Assembly: GCA_949130485.1 (NCBI GenBank)
Contig: OX422185.1
Location: forward strand, 18,851,353-18,915,352
Reading direction: 5' to 3'
Length of the DNA: 64,000 bases
Source: Agelas oroides
Lineage: Eukaryota > Porifera > Demospongiae > Agelasida > Agelasidae
Shown here: piece after piece, positions 1 to 13,500 of the stretch
How positions within the stretch are numbered: the first letter of the stretch is position 1
How the letters are laid out: the number at the start of each line of letters is the position of its first letter
Notes under the pieces: model-generated
Told to the model about the DNA's origin: nothing
What the model saw: only the letters and a program-made list of their open reading frames with translations
Database searches by the model: none
Made by a program: the position numbers and the translations under genes

Positions 1-3000
1 ACCCTCTTACTCTGCCCTTGTCTTGTACAACTGAGGCTAATCATATCCTACCCTCTTACTCTGCCCTTGTCTTGTACAACTGAGGCTAATCATATCCTAC
101 CCTCTTACTCTGCCCTTGTCTTGTACAACTGAGGCTAATCATATCCTACCCTCTTACTCTGCCCTTGTCTTGTACAACTGAGGCTAATCATATCCTACCC
201 TCTTACTCTGCCCTTGTCTTGTACAACTGAGGCTAATCGTACCCTACCCTCTTACTCTGCCCTTGTCTTGTACAACTGAGGCTAATCATATCCTACCCTC
301 TTACTCTGCCCTTGTCTTGTACAACTGAGGCTAATCATATCCTACCCTCTTACTCTGCCCTTGTCTTGTACAACTGAGGCTAATCATATCCTACCCTCTT
401 ACTCTACCCTTGTCTTGTACAACTGAGGCTAATCATATCCTACCCTCTTACTCTGCCCTTGTCTTGTACAACTGAGGCTAATCATATCCTACCCTCTTAC
501 TCTACCCTTGTCTTGTACAACTGAGGCTAATCGTATCCTACCCTCTTACTCTGCCCTTGTCTTGTACAACTGAGGCTAATCATATCCTACCCTCTTACTC
601 TGCCCTTGTCTTGTACAACTGAGGCTAATCGTATCCTACCCTCTTACTCTGCCCTTGTCTTGTACAACTGAGGCTAATCATACCCTACCCTCTTACTCTA
701 CCCTTGTCTTGTACAACTGAGGCTAATCATATCCTACCCTCTTACTCTGCCCTTGTCTTGTACAACTGAGGCTAATCGTATCCTACCCTCTTACTCTGCC
801 CTTGTCTTGTACAACTGAGGCTAATCATACCCTACCCTCTTACTCTACCCTTGTCTTGTACAACTGAGGCTAATCGTATCCTACCCTCTTACTCTGCCCT
901 TGTCTTGTACAACTGAGGCTAGTCATATCCTACCCTCTTACTCTGCCCTTGTCTTGTACAACTGAGGCTAATCGTATCCTACCCTCTTACTCTGCCCTTG
1001 TCTTGTACAACTGAGGCTAATCGTATCCTACCCTCTTACTCTGCCCTTGTCTTGTACAACTGAGGCTAATCATATCCTACCCTCTTACTCTGCCCTTGTC
1101 TTGTACAACTGAGGCTAATCGTACCCTACCCTCTTACTCTGCCCTTGTCTTGTACAACTGAGGCTAATCATATCCTACCCTCTTACTCTGCCCTTGTCTT
1201 GTACAACTGAGGCTAATCATATCCTACCCTCTTACTCTGCCCTTGTCTTGTACAACTGAGGCTAATCATATCCTACCCTCTTACTCTGCCCTTGTCTTGT
1301 ACAACTGAGGCTAATCATATCCTACCCTCTTACTCTGCCCTTGTCTTGTACAACTGAGGCTAATCGTACCCTACCCTCTTACTCTGCCCTTGTCTTGTAC
1401 AACTGAGGCTAATCATATCCTACCCTCTTACTCTGCCCTTGTCTTGTACAACTGAGGCTAATCATATCCTACCCTCTTACTCTGCCCTTGTCTTGTACAA
1501 CTGAGGCTAATCATATCCTACCCTCTTACTCTACCCTTGTCTTGTACAACTGAGGCTAATCATATCCTACCCTCTTACTCTACCCTTGTCTTGTACAACT
1601 GAGGCTAATCGTACCCTACCCTCTTACTCTGCCCTTGTCTTGTACAACTGAGGCTAATCGTACCCTACCCTCTTACTCTGCCCTTGTCTTGTACAACTGA
1701 GGCTAATCATATCCTACCCTCTTACTCTGCCCTTGTCTTGTACAACTGAGGCTAATCATATCCTACCCTCTTACTCTACCCTTGTCTTGTACAACTGAGG
1801 CTAATCGTACCCTACCCTCTTACTCTGCCCTTGTCTTGTACAACTGAGGCTAATCATATCCTACCCTCTTACTCTGCCCTTGTCTTGTACAACTGAGGCT
1901 AATCATATCCTACCCTCTTACTCTGCCCTTGTCTTGTACAACTGAGGCTAATCATATCCTACCCTCTTACTCTGCCCTTGTCTTGTACAACTGAGGCTAA
2001 TCGTATCCTACCCTCTTACTCTGCCCTTGTCTTGTACAACTGAGGCTAATCATATCCTACCCTCTTACTCTACCCTTGTCTTGTACAACTGAGGCTAATC
2101 ATACCCTACCCTCTTACTCTGCCCTTGTCTTGTACAACTGAGGCTAATCGTACCCTACCCTCTTACTCTGCCCTTGTCTTGTACAACTGAGGCTAATCGT
2201 ACCCTACCCTCTTACTCTGCCCTTGTCTTGTACAACTGAGGCTAATCATATCCTACCCTCTTACTCTACCCTTGTCTTGTACAACTGAGGCTAGTCATAT
2301 CCTACCCTCTTACTCTACCCTTGTCTTGTACAACTGAGGCTAATCATATCCTACCCTCTTACTCTGCCCTTGTCTTGTACAACTGAGGCTAATCATATCC
2401 TACCCTCTTACTCTGCCCTTGTCTTGTACAACTGAGGCTAATCATATCCTACCCTCTTACTCTGCCCTTGTCTTGTACAACTGAGGCTAATCATATCCTA
2501 CCCTCTTACTCTGCCCTTGTCTTGTACAACTGAGGCTAATCGTATCCTACCCTCTTACTCTGCCCTTGTCTTGTACAACTGAGGCTAGTCATATCCTACC
2601 CTCTTACTCTGCCCTTGTCTTGTACAACTGAGGCTAATCATATCCTACCCTCTTACTCTACCCTTGTCTTGTACAACTGAGGCTAATCGTATCCTACCCT
2701 CTTACTCTACCCTTGTCTTGTACAACTGAGGCTAATCATATCCTACCCTCTTACTCTGCCCTTGTCTTGTACAACTGAGGCTAATCGTATCCTACCCTCT
2801 TACTCTGCCCTTGTCTTGTACAACTGAGGCTAATCGTATCCTACCCTCTTACTCTGCCCTTGTCTTGTACAACTGAGGCTAATCGTATCCTACCCTCTTA
2901 CTCTGCCCTTGTCTTGTACAACTGAGGCTAATCGTATCCTACCCTCTTACTCTGCCCTTGTCTTGTACAACTGAGGCTAATCATATCCTACCCTCTTACT

Positions 3001-4485
3001 CTGCCCTTGTCTTGTACAACTGAGGCTAATCGTATCCTACCCTCTTACTCTGCCCTTGTCTTGTACAACTGAGGCTAATCGTATCCTACCCTCTTACTCT
3101 GCCCTTGTCTTGTACAACTGAGGCTAATCGTATCCTACCCTCTTACTCTGCCCTTGTCTTGTACAACTGAGGCTAATCGTATCCTACCCTCTTACTCTGC
3201 CCTTGTCTTGTACAACTGAGGCTAATCATATCCTACCCTCTTACTCTGCCCTTGTCTTGTACAACTGAGGCTAATCGTATCCTACCCTCTTACTCTGCCC
3301 TTGTCTTGTACAACTGAGGCTAATCGTATCCTACCCTCTTACTCTGCCCTTGTCTTGTACAACTGAGGCTAATCATATCCTACCCTCTTACTCTGCCCTT
3401 GTCTTGTACAACTGAGGCTAATCGTATCCTACCCTCTTACTCTGCCCTTGTCTTGTACAACTGAGGCTAATCATATCCTACCCTCTTACTCTGCCCTTGT
3501 CTTGTACAACTGAGGCTAATCGTATCCTACCCTCTTACTCTGCCCTTGTCTTGTACAACTGAGGCTAATCATATCCTACCCTCTTACTCTGCCCTTGTCT
3601 TGTACAACTGAGGCTAATCATATCCTACCCTCTTACTCTACCCTTGTCTTGTACAACTGAGGCTAATCGTATCCTACCCTCTTACTCTACCCTTGTCTTG
3701 TACAACTGAGGCTAATCATATCCTACCCTCTTACTCTGCCCTTGTCTTGTACAACTGAGGCTAATCGTATCCTACCCTCTTACTCTGCCCTTGTCTTGTA
3801 CAACTGAGGCTAATCGTATCCTACCCTCTTACTCTGCCCTTGTCTTGTACAACTGAGGCTAATCATATCCTACCCTCTTACTCTACCCTTGTCTTGTACA
3901 ACTGAGGCTAATCGTATCCTACCCTCTTACTCTGCCCTTGTCTTGTACAACTGAGGCTAATCATATCCTACCCTCTTACTCTGCCCTTGTCTTGTACAAC
4001 TGAGGCTAATCGTATCCTACCCTCTTACTCTGCCCTTGTCTTGTACAACTGAGGCTAATCATATCCTACCCTCTTACTCTGCCCTTGTCTTGTACAACTG
4101 AGGCTAATCGTATCCTACCCTCTTACTCTACCCTTGTCTTGTACAACTGAGGCTAATCGTATCCTACCCTCTTACTCTGCCCTTGTCTTGTACAACTGAG
4201 GCTAATCATATCCTACCCTCTTACTCTACCCTTGTCTTGTACAACTGAGGCTAATCGTATCCTACCCTCTTACTCTGCCCTTGTCTTGTACAACTGAGGC
4301 TAATCATATCCTACCCTCTTACTCTGCCCTTGTCTTGTACAACTGAGGCTAATCATACCCTACCCTCTTACTCTACCCTTGTCTTGTACAACTGAGGCTA
4401 ATCATATCCTACCCTCTTACTCTGCCCTTGTCTTGTACAACTGAGGCTAATCGTATCCTACCCTCTTACTCTGCCCTTGTCTTGT
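1..4485. repeat. 49-bp satellite array, 91 full units plus a partial unit
   Basis: The unit begins accctcttactctgccc and is 49 bp long. The phase is kept exactly: a unit starts at base 1 and again at 4460 (91 x 49), so I see no net length change over 91 copies. Differences cluster at four unit positions (14 G/A, 40 A/G, 43 A/G, 46 T/C), all transitions. The array continues to the left beyond the window. The partial last unit (4460-4485) runs straight into tctgcag and the first GBF1 exon, so the repeat lies inside a GBF1 intron. Each unit holds a pyrimidine-rich stretch and a ctaatc that resembles a branch point. Confidence 0.98.
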
Positions 4486-4492
4486 TCTGCAG

Positions 4493-4575
4493 GAGCTGAT
4501 ACGCAACCAGCGCAAGACGAACAACGGTGAGGACTTCCCAGCAGAGTTCCTGACTGAGATTTATCACAGAATCAG
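4493..4575 (+). CDS. GBF1: GBF1 exon (late Sec7 domain)
   Basis: It reads ELIRNQRKTNNGEDFPAEFL and onwards, the C-terminal helices of the Sec7 domain. The acceptor is ttctgcag, directly after the 49-bp satellite; the donor is gtgag. The exon ends in phase 2 (AG), and G of the next exon completes an Arg codon. Confidence 0.95.
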
Positions 4576-7500
4576 GTGAGACGCTGCGGGTCGTTGCTTG
4601 TCAAACGGTCGTCCATACTACACCAACTCACACGGGGAAATTGTGGCATATTGTGATAAATGGTCCATTTAAGTACCAGCTCATTGACTGCACTTGGCTG
4701 CTGTTAGATTACATATGCAATGATTATTCTTAGCGTTCTCACGTCCCTACCTCCCTCTCTTCTTTCTATATTTCACACTCCCTTTTACCCTCCCTCCCTT
4801 TCTGCCATCTTCCTTCTCCCTCTCTCTCTTCCTCCCTCCCTCCCTCCCTCCCTTCCTCCCTCCCTCCCTCCCTTCCTTCCCCCTCCCTCCCTCCCTCCCT
4901 CCCCTCTCCCTCCCTCCCTCCCTCCCTCCCTCCCTCCCTCCCCTCTCTCTCCCTCCCTCCCTCCCTCCCTCCCCTCTCTCTCCCTCCCTCCCTTCCTCCC
5001 TCCCTCCCCTCTCTCTCCCTCCCTCCCCTCTCTCTCCTTCCCTCCCTCTCTCTCTCCCTCCCTCCCTCCCTCCCTCCCTCCCTCCCTCCCTCCCTCCCTC
5101 CCTCCCAGGGATGATGAAATCATCATGCCAGAAGAACACACTGGTGTCGTGAGAGAGAACTACATGTGGAAGGTGAGAGATGGAGACAAAGTTGTACCCT
5201 TGTATTGCCATGGAAACCAACTGCCATAGAAACAGTTGCCAAGGAAACCGACTGCAGCACCAACAGCTTGCTGTATTGGTATTATTCACAGCTGAGTAAC
5301 GATATTCACAGCTGAGTAATGATATTCACAGCCCAGTAACAGTGTTCATGGCTGACTTCCTAACCCACAATCACTAGGTTTGTGGAGTCGTTTATAAGAA
5401 CAGCTGCCAACTGTCAGAGTAGTTTCTTGTGGGTGTAGTCATGATGGACTACATTGGTGGTAGGACTAACCACCTTCAAAATTTTTGGAAGGCTCATTTG
5501 AGCCTACATATCTAACGTCAGTAACATTCAACACACACTGCAGTGTACTGTGTACCATTTCAAATAGGGCCCTCCTTCTGTTATATACTAGAGTACATGC
5601 AGACCATTGTGGAGTGAGCCTTGACTTGCTACACTTGCAGTTACTAATTGACACAGCCACCTGTTATATTTGTTGACCTGTCAGAAAAATTGCAATAGGT
5701 ACATGCACCTTTAGGCCAGTTTCTATAGTAACCCTCTGTCAAAGGTGCTACTGTCAAAGGTCAGAATGAAGGGAAAATAGAACCCAGAGTTGATATTGGA
5801 GAAGTGAATCCTTCCCCAGGAGTAGCCTTGGGCAATCCCTCTCTCCCTCCCTCTCCCTCCCTCCCTCCCTCTCTCCTCGCTTCCCTCCTCTAGAAAATGC
5901 AAAGGCTGTTGAATGAGAGGAAGAGTATTCAACAAGAGTATGATAACCTGGAGGGGGAGTTCATGTTGGTGTCTTCATGAAACAAGAACCCAGGGTGTGG
6001 TTCATATTGGAGAAGTGAATTCTTCCCTGGGAGTAGCCTTGGACAATCCCTCCCTCCCTCCCTCCCTCCCTCCCTCCCTCTAGAAAATGCAAAGGCTGTT
6101 GAATGAGAGGAAGAGTATTCAGCAAGAGTATGATAACCTGGAGGGGGAGTTCATGTTGGTGTCTTCATGAAACAAGAACCCAGGGTGTGGTTCATATTGG
6201 AGAAGTGAACTCTTCCCCTGGAGTAGCCTTAGGCAATCCCTCCCTTCCTCTCTCCTAGGCAATCTGCAATGTGATCCTAAAGCCTAGCTAATCAGTTATA
6301 TTACCCATGACCAAATAAGGGAGTAAATTAAGTTTGGAAAAATGTTTTAACTTTGTGTACACATAGAGTGTACCTGTGACCCCATTAGCTTAAAGCTGTA
6401 AGAAACTGTAATCTAATTAGCTTTCCCCCCTCCCTCCTCTCTCCCTCTCTCCCTTCCTCCCTCCCTCTCTCCCTCCTCATCTCACTCTCCGTCTCCCTCC
6501 CCCTCTCTCTCTCTCCGTCTCCCTCCCTCCCCCCTCCCTCCTTCCTTCCCCCCTCCCTCCTTCCTTCCCCCCTCCCTCTCTTCCTCCCTCCCTCTCTCCC
6601 TCCCCCTCTTTCTCTCTGTCTCCCTGTCTCCCTCCCTCCCTCCCTCCCCCCCTCCCTCCTTCCTTCCCCCCTCCCTTCCTCCCTGCCTTTCTCCCTCCCC
6701 CTCTTTCTCTCCATCTCCCTGTCTCCCTCCCTCCCCCCCCTTTCTCCTTCCTTCCCCCCTCCCTCTCTCCCTCCCCCTATTTCTCTCTGTCTCCCTGTTT
6801 CCCTCCCCCTCTCTCTCTCCGTCTCCCTCCCTTCCTCCCTCCCTCCCTCCCTCCTTCCCCCCAGGTTCTTCTCCATCGCAGTGCTGGTCCCGAGGGTACC
6901 TTCCTCCCAGTATCTTCCTCAGAGTTTGATCAAGATCTCTTCCTCCTGACGTGGGGACCCACCATTGCCGCCCTCTCCTACGTGTTTGATAACGCTGAGG
7001 AGAAAAGTGTTGTACAGAAGGCCATTCGGGGATTCAGGTACATCTCCTGTAACCATGACAACATGCTCAATATTTTGCCTCAGTTGAAAATAAAAATACA
7101 TTTGACTTTGATGTGAACAACTTGTCCAATTTTTCAGAGGCTTGATGACAGTAGGTGCCAAAAAACAGAAGTTTTTTGACAGCCAAATATTGACAGCCAA
7201 GTATATAAGGATATATTTGATGTTTTGAGGTAAAAATAGAGGGAGGTGAAAAGGCGGCAGCAATTAAAGTTAGTGCGGTACGTATGTGAGGGTTTGTCTG
7301 ATTGTCGTAGCTCAGTGGCAGAGCACTGGCTGCAGAAGCCCTGGGTTTGATTCCTGTGACTGCCGGCTTTTCACTTTACATATAGTACGGTAGTGTATAC
7401 ATGTAAAAGGCTGGTGGTTGTCTGATAGTGATAGCTCAGTGATAGAGCACTGGTGACTCGAGCCAGGAGCCCTGGGCTCAACCCCCGTGACTGCTGGCTA

Positions 7501-10500
7501 TTCACTTTCCTCTATCAGTCAACCACTGTTATTATGCTGAGCATGCTTTGTGTATTTATGAAGAAAAATTCCCACCAGAGAATTAGTGGACAATAGCTAT
7601 TGATACTGGACATTCATTGAGTGAAATCAATATAACAATGCATTGTATGTATATTGTGGCTTGAATTTCCACTAGGGGATTAGCGGAGGTCGTAGATGGT
7701 ATGTACCTACTTACACCTGATGAACTCATCTTGCTCTTTTGTGTGTGTAAATATGCAGCTAGAATTCCCACTAGAGAATTAGTTGATAGTAGCCGCATTT
7801 GGTTTACACAAGGCTACTATACTTCATGCAACATTTGCAAGAGTAACATTCGCTGTTTTTACTAATTGTCTTGTGGGAATTTGTGGGAATTTGTGCGGAG
7901 ACATAAGCATAGATAATAGAGCATAGTAGGGATTGGAAACGCGTATACGCAATGTATTGCGTGACGTCACTTCCCCCTTACAATCCGAGTTGCACCCGTT
8001 GTGCTTCATTGCTCAGTGGAAGGTGCTGTTGATAGCAGTACAGTTTCGATATAATACACCACACATGGATTTCATTGCACCAATAATAACTAAAACACTC
8101 CGACGCATGAAGCTAAGTCCTTCGCAAGTTCAAGGATCACTTTGCTTCTTGATAGGGCTGATGGAAGTATGAAAATAGACCTTTGTGTAATTTTCTAGCA
8201 GACTGTAGAGTTAGTATTGACATAATGTGAACAACAGATAATTGGCTGGGTACTAAAGAACTGTTTGGCATGCATAGATGAACACAATTGTAGTTCTTTG
8301 GCACGTGAAATTATGCATAAAAGTAGGTATGTTTTGTGTAATTTTAGTAGGAAAATAATGCAACTTGAAACTTTTTGCCTGACACACACTTGTTACGATG
8401 TCCATGAGTTGTCGTTTAAGGGAGAAGATGAAGGCCTACCGCAGATGGACTGCGGAGTGAACTCCTCCGGGATGTACCGTGCAAGTCCCTCCCATTGGGG
8501 GTGTGGTTTTCGATCGAATGCTGATGCTAGCAAACTGACAATGCCCTCACTTCCCGGATTGAACTGGAGGGATCCCATTGGTACCGCTACATAGTGTAAA
8601 TGGGCTGTAAGTAGATACTGCCAGGTGAGTTCAATATGCACGAACCCCCAGCTTTGATGAACAAACCTTTTCTGGACGAACATGAATCCCTCATCTACTA
8701 GATGGACAGCTATAGTTCTTTCCTATTTATAGAGCGGTTCGCCCAGAAAAGGTTTGTTCATCAAAGCTGGGGGTTCGTGCATATTGAACTCACCTGGCAG
8801 TATCTACTTACAGCCCATTTACACTACGTAGCGGTACCAATGGGATCCCTCCAGTTCAATCCGGGAAGTGAGGGCGTTGTCAGTGCACAACGGAATTTAA
8901 AATCCAGAAAGTCTCCGCAATTTGTAGCCATTTCGACCAACACGTGTATCATGGACAGGAAAGGAGGTTTCTGGTGACTTTGAGGGATTCATGTGCACAC
9001 ATGAATCCCTCAAAGTCACCAGAAACCTCCTTTTCCACACATGAATCCCTCAAAGTCACCAGAAACCTCCTTTTCCTGTCCATGATACTGAAAGCGATTC
9101 CTGTAGAGTCTACTACCTGGCAGACAAACACAAAGAGTCTGTATGACTATCTCCCTGCATCCTGGTTTGTATAGACCCCTTTCTAACCATCTGGTTTCCA
9201 TGGTATTATGTTATATTCAAAGTCAAGGAAATGTCGTGTGCTTGTAAGCATGTCAGCAAATAAGAATGCTCGACATTTTGTGCACAATATTTACTGTAAC
9301 CCCCCTTCCAAAGACTCATTGTACAACACACCGAAAAAGAGAAACTTTAGAGCTCTAACAATTAGCTAAATAAAAGTTCTTGCCATTTTGTTTAAAGGTG
9401 GTCTCAGAGAGCATGTTTTCCATGTTGTTTGAAATCAGCAGTATACAGAGAGAACAAAAAGTGCAAAATAATGGCTAGTGAAGCAGATCCCAAACGAGTG
9501 TGCAGGAGGGGGATACGAAACTAATATGCACCAGATTTAAACAGGCCCATGGCCCTAATTTGTTGAATATTAGTTTCTCATTGTCCACCAACATGAATTT
9601 GCTGCAATTTATCACACTTCTCCTTGCATTTGCCACTGATCGTGATGATAAACAAAAAAAGATAAGTAACGCTGACAAATATATCTCGCTAGTGCACATC
9701 TTCCAAAAGAACGAAGAGGAAGGTTATCTGTTACCAACTTGAGCTCGGTAAAGAACTTGCCGATGTTTCGACTGAATGCTCCAGTCGTCATCAGGGCGCA
9801 CTGATGATGACTGGAGCATTCAGTCGAAACGTCAGCAAGTTATTTTCCGAGCTCAAGTTGGTAACAGATAATCTTCCTCTTCGTTTATGCAGAAACCAAC
9901 TGAGAAGCCACTGAAAGTTCCAAAAGAACGCTTGTAGAATGATGTATATTGAGTACTGATCCTCCTGCCATCATGTTTGTCAACTTCTTTCTTGAGAAAC
10001 ATATGGACAATTGCATAATGGTAGTACCTGCCCGAACTGTGTGCATGGAAAGCACCTGATGAGAAACAGGAATTAACAAATTGCTTCTATGATAGAAACA
10101 GGACATTGCTTATTGTGTAGAACCAACTCCCTCTTGTTTCTTGGAAGGGGCTGTGAGAGAGAGGGCGAGAGATATGTACGTACCAACAGGGGATAACTGG
10201 GCAGGAAAAAAATTATGTAATTGACCTCCGGAATTAATTAACTAGTAACGGGTACACTAAATGACTAGTTGAACTTACCGGACAGAATATATAATTCCCC
10301 ATAACGCGGCAAATAATCACTCGTCGCACCCCTCACAGCCGCTTCTAGGAAATCTGGTGTCTGTATCCCTCGACACAACAAGTAAACAGACGCAAACGAA
10401 TGCCTTTCAACATGAACTCACTCACGCAGTCACGGACATGGACGACCATCAGATAAAAGCCCCGCCTAATGCCGCCCGGCACCATAGATAATAGAGCACT

Positions 10501-13500
10501 GAAACAATTCTGGACATTCGCTCAGCTTTTAGCTGTACCACTAGCTAACCCGTGGGTCCCAGATTCACCGACCGCGGAAATTAAAATCTCTGAAACCCGA
10601 ATTTCAGCCCGTTTCGGGGAAATTTGTACCCGCGAAAATTGCCAACCATACGATACCTACTTGCACCTGAAGAACTCATATTGCTCTTGTGCGTGTGTAA
10701 ATATGTAGCCAGAAAATCCCACTAGAGAATTAGTTGATAGTAGCCACATACGGTTTACACAAGACTACTATACTTCATGATTTGTGCACAGGCATTCATT
10801 GTTGACACTGTCACTAGGTGTTTGCATGCAATCCTTAGATGGTATGTACCTACTTGCACCTGAAGAACTCATATTGCTCTTGTGCGTGTGTAAATATGTA
10901 GCCAGAAAATCCCACTAGAGAATTAGTTGATAGTAGCCACATACGGTTTACACAAGGCTACTATACTTCATGCAACATTTGCAAGAGTAACATTTGCTGT
11001 TGACATAAACATTCTTTGCTGACGCTGTCGATAGGTGAAAGTAAGGGGTGCTAGGTGTTTGCATGCAGCCCTTCTCCCTCTTGCTCCCCTTCCCTGCCCT
11101 TGTCCTCCCTCCCTCTTGATCTCTCGTTCCTCTCTTCCTCGCTCACTCTTTTTATCATCTCTGTACAATGTATACACATGCTCAGCACTGTAGTGGTACT
11201 TTCACATACCTCCCCCTCCTTTTCTCCTCTGCCCATCTCTTCCTTCCCTCCCTCCTCCCCCCCTCCCTTCTCCCCTCCTCCTCCTCAATTCTTTCTTTCC
11301 TCCCTCCCTGCCCTCCCCCTCCCTTCTCTCCTCTCTTCCTTCCCTCCATCCCTCCCCCCTCTCCTCTCCTCTCCTCTCCTTTCCTTTCCTCTCCTCTCCT
11401 CCCCTCCCTCCCTCCCTCCCTCCCTCCCTCCCTCCCTCCCTCCCTCCCTCCCTCCCTCCCTCCCTCCCTCCCTCCCTCCCTCCCTCCCTCCCTCCCTCCC
11501 TCCTTTTCCTCCTTCCCCCCTTCCTTCTTCCCCCCTCTTTCCTTCTCCCTCCCTCCAACCCATCCCCCCTTCCTCCTCACAGTCAGTGTGCGTCAGTGGC
11601 TGCTCACTACGAGCTACGAGAAGTGTTTGATAACCTGATCATTTCCCTCTGCAAGTTCACCATCCTCCTCAACACACACGAGGTAACCATGACAACAAGC
11701 TGCTACACACACACCAAGCACATGCCCTACACATTGAAATGATTTTATATTGAGACATAGGGAACACACAATGTCACATAAGTGGGGAAATCCCTTCTAG
11801 AGTCGCTGTGGGAGTGGTGTAGCTTGTGAAGAGAGGGTTGAGAGTTCTATTCCTGTAGTAAGTGGCTTTAACAAATTTGCATTCAGATTCGATGTCCTGA
11901 CAATTACATTGCTTCTTTCATTACACAAATCGTTTTTCTGGGAACTTGGTGGGTATAACGAGATTAGTGTGTTTTGGTTCATCTACTGCTTCTGTGTGCA
12001 GGCAGTCTCGAGACTGCCTGCGTGCAACTAACAAGATAATTGTCATTTGTCATTTGAGGCAGCTGTTAATGGTTAAAACAAAATTAGGATAATTTCTCAG
12101 ACATAAACAATGCAGGATTCTTGAGATGCTTGACAGCACAACCCTGACAGGATAGCCTTGAGGCGCTCATATTTGTGAGCAAACAATCATCTTCAAATAC
12201 ACATCATACGTTTTGGAGAGGACTTCTTCAGACAATACAACACTGGAGACGTTCTTTACAAACCAGACCTTGAAATTTTTTAAACACTACCTGCCAAAAA
12301 CAATAAAAATTCCTTCAAACACAGTGTTGTCAAGGAGATCGTAAAATTTTTTCACAGCACAAATTGTAAAAATCTGGAGATCTACCACAAGAATGATCAG
12401 CAGTTCTGTTAGAGCTGCTGCTGTATGTTTTGTAGACTATGTGTTGTAACACTTTGTCTAAAGAAGTGTTCCCTATGAAGTGATTTACTGCCAAAAGGAG
12501 CTTTGCTACTTGTGTTGTAATCATTGCCAGTGATTTACTGCCAAAAGGACTTGTGTTGTAACCATTGCCAGTGATTTACTGCCAAAAGGACTTGTGTTGT
12601 AACCATTGCCAGTGATTTACTGCCAAAAGGAGCTTTGCTACTTGTGTTGTAACCATTGCCAGTGATTTACTGCCAAAAGGACTTGTGTTGTAACCATTGC
12701 CAGTGATTTACTGCCAAAAGGACTTGTGTTGTAACCATTGCCAGTGATTTACTGCCAAAAGGAGCTTTGCTACTTGTGTTGTAACCATTGCCAGTGATTT
12801 ACTGCCAAAAGGACTTGTGTTGTAACCATTGCCAGTGATTTACTGCCAAAAGGACTTGTGTTGTAACCATTGCCAGTGATTTACTGCCAAAAGGACTTGT
12901 GTTGTAACCATTGCCAGTGATTTACTGCCAAAAGGAGCTTTGCTACTTGTGTTGTAACCATTGCCAGTGATTTACTGCCAAAAGGAGCTTTGCTACTTGT
13001 GTTGTAACCATTGCCAGTGATTTACTGCCAAAAGGACTTGTGTTGTAACCATTGCCAGTGATTTACTGCCAAAGGGAGCTTTGCTACTTGTGTTGTAACC
13101 ATTGCCAGTGATTTACTGCCAAAGGGAGCTTTGCTACTTGTGTTGTAACCATTGCCAGTGATTTACTGCCAAAAGGAGCTTTGCTACTTGTGTTGTAACC
13201 ATTGCCAGTGATTTACTGCCAAAAGGACTTGTGTTGTAACCATTGCCAGTGATTTACTGCCAAAAGGAGCTTTGCTACTTGTGTTGTAACCATTGCCAGT
13301 GATTTACTGCCAAAGGGAGCTTTGCTACTTGTGTTGTAACCATTGCCAGTGATTTACTGCCAAAAGGAGCTTTGCTACTTGTGTTGTAACCATTGCCAGT
13401 GATTTACTGCCAAAAGGAGCTTTGCTACTTGTGTTGTAACCATTGCCAGTGATTTACTGCCAAAAGGACTTGTGTTGTAACCATTGCCAGTGATTTACTG

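Larger units (their letters stand above)
5790..6262. repeat. Tandem duplication of about 190-210 bp inside a GBF1 intron
   Basis: A segment starting ggagaagtgaatc recurs at about 5799, 6009 and 6199 (the third copy is partial). Two copies carry a pyrimidine tract ending tctag followed by an exon-like 75-nt open stretch. Unequal crossing-over is the simplest origin. Confidence 0.9.

Noticed and set aside
1-4485. CRISPR-like array (regular direct repeats)
   Set aside because: There are no unique spacers; the whole 49 bp repeats. The context is a metazoan intron.
4720-5289. Long open frames on both strands (Leu/Pro/Ser-rich and Gly/Arg/Glu-rich)
   Set aside because: They are translations of the (CCCT)n tract. 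Only the short GBF1 exon at 5109-5172 inside is real.
7300-7380. A functional tRNA gene
   Set aside because: A and B boxes are present, but I cannot fold an acceptor stem or anticodon arm, and similar heads recur elsewhere, so it is a SINE-like repeat.
8265-8977. Overlapping frames of 90-109 codons on both strands
   Set aside because: They are mirror images produced by the 141-bp inverted repeat.
11055-11638. Several overlapping frames of 90-190 codons on both strands
   Set aside because: Simple C/T repeat. The real coding part is the GBF1 exon at 11583-11682.
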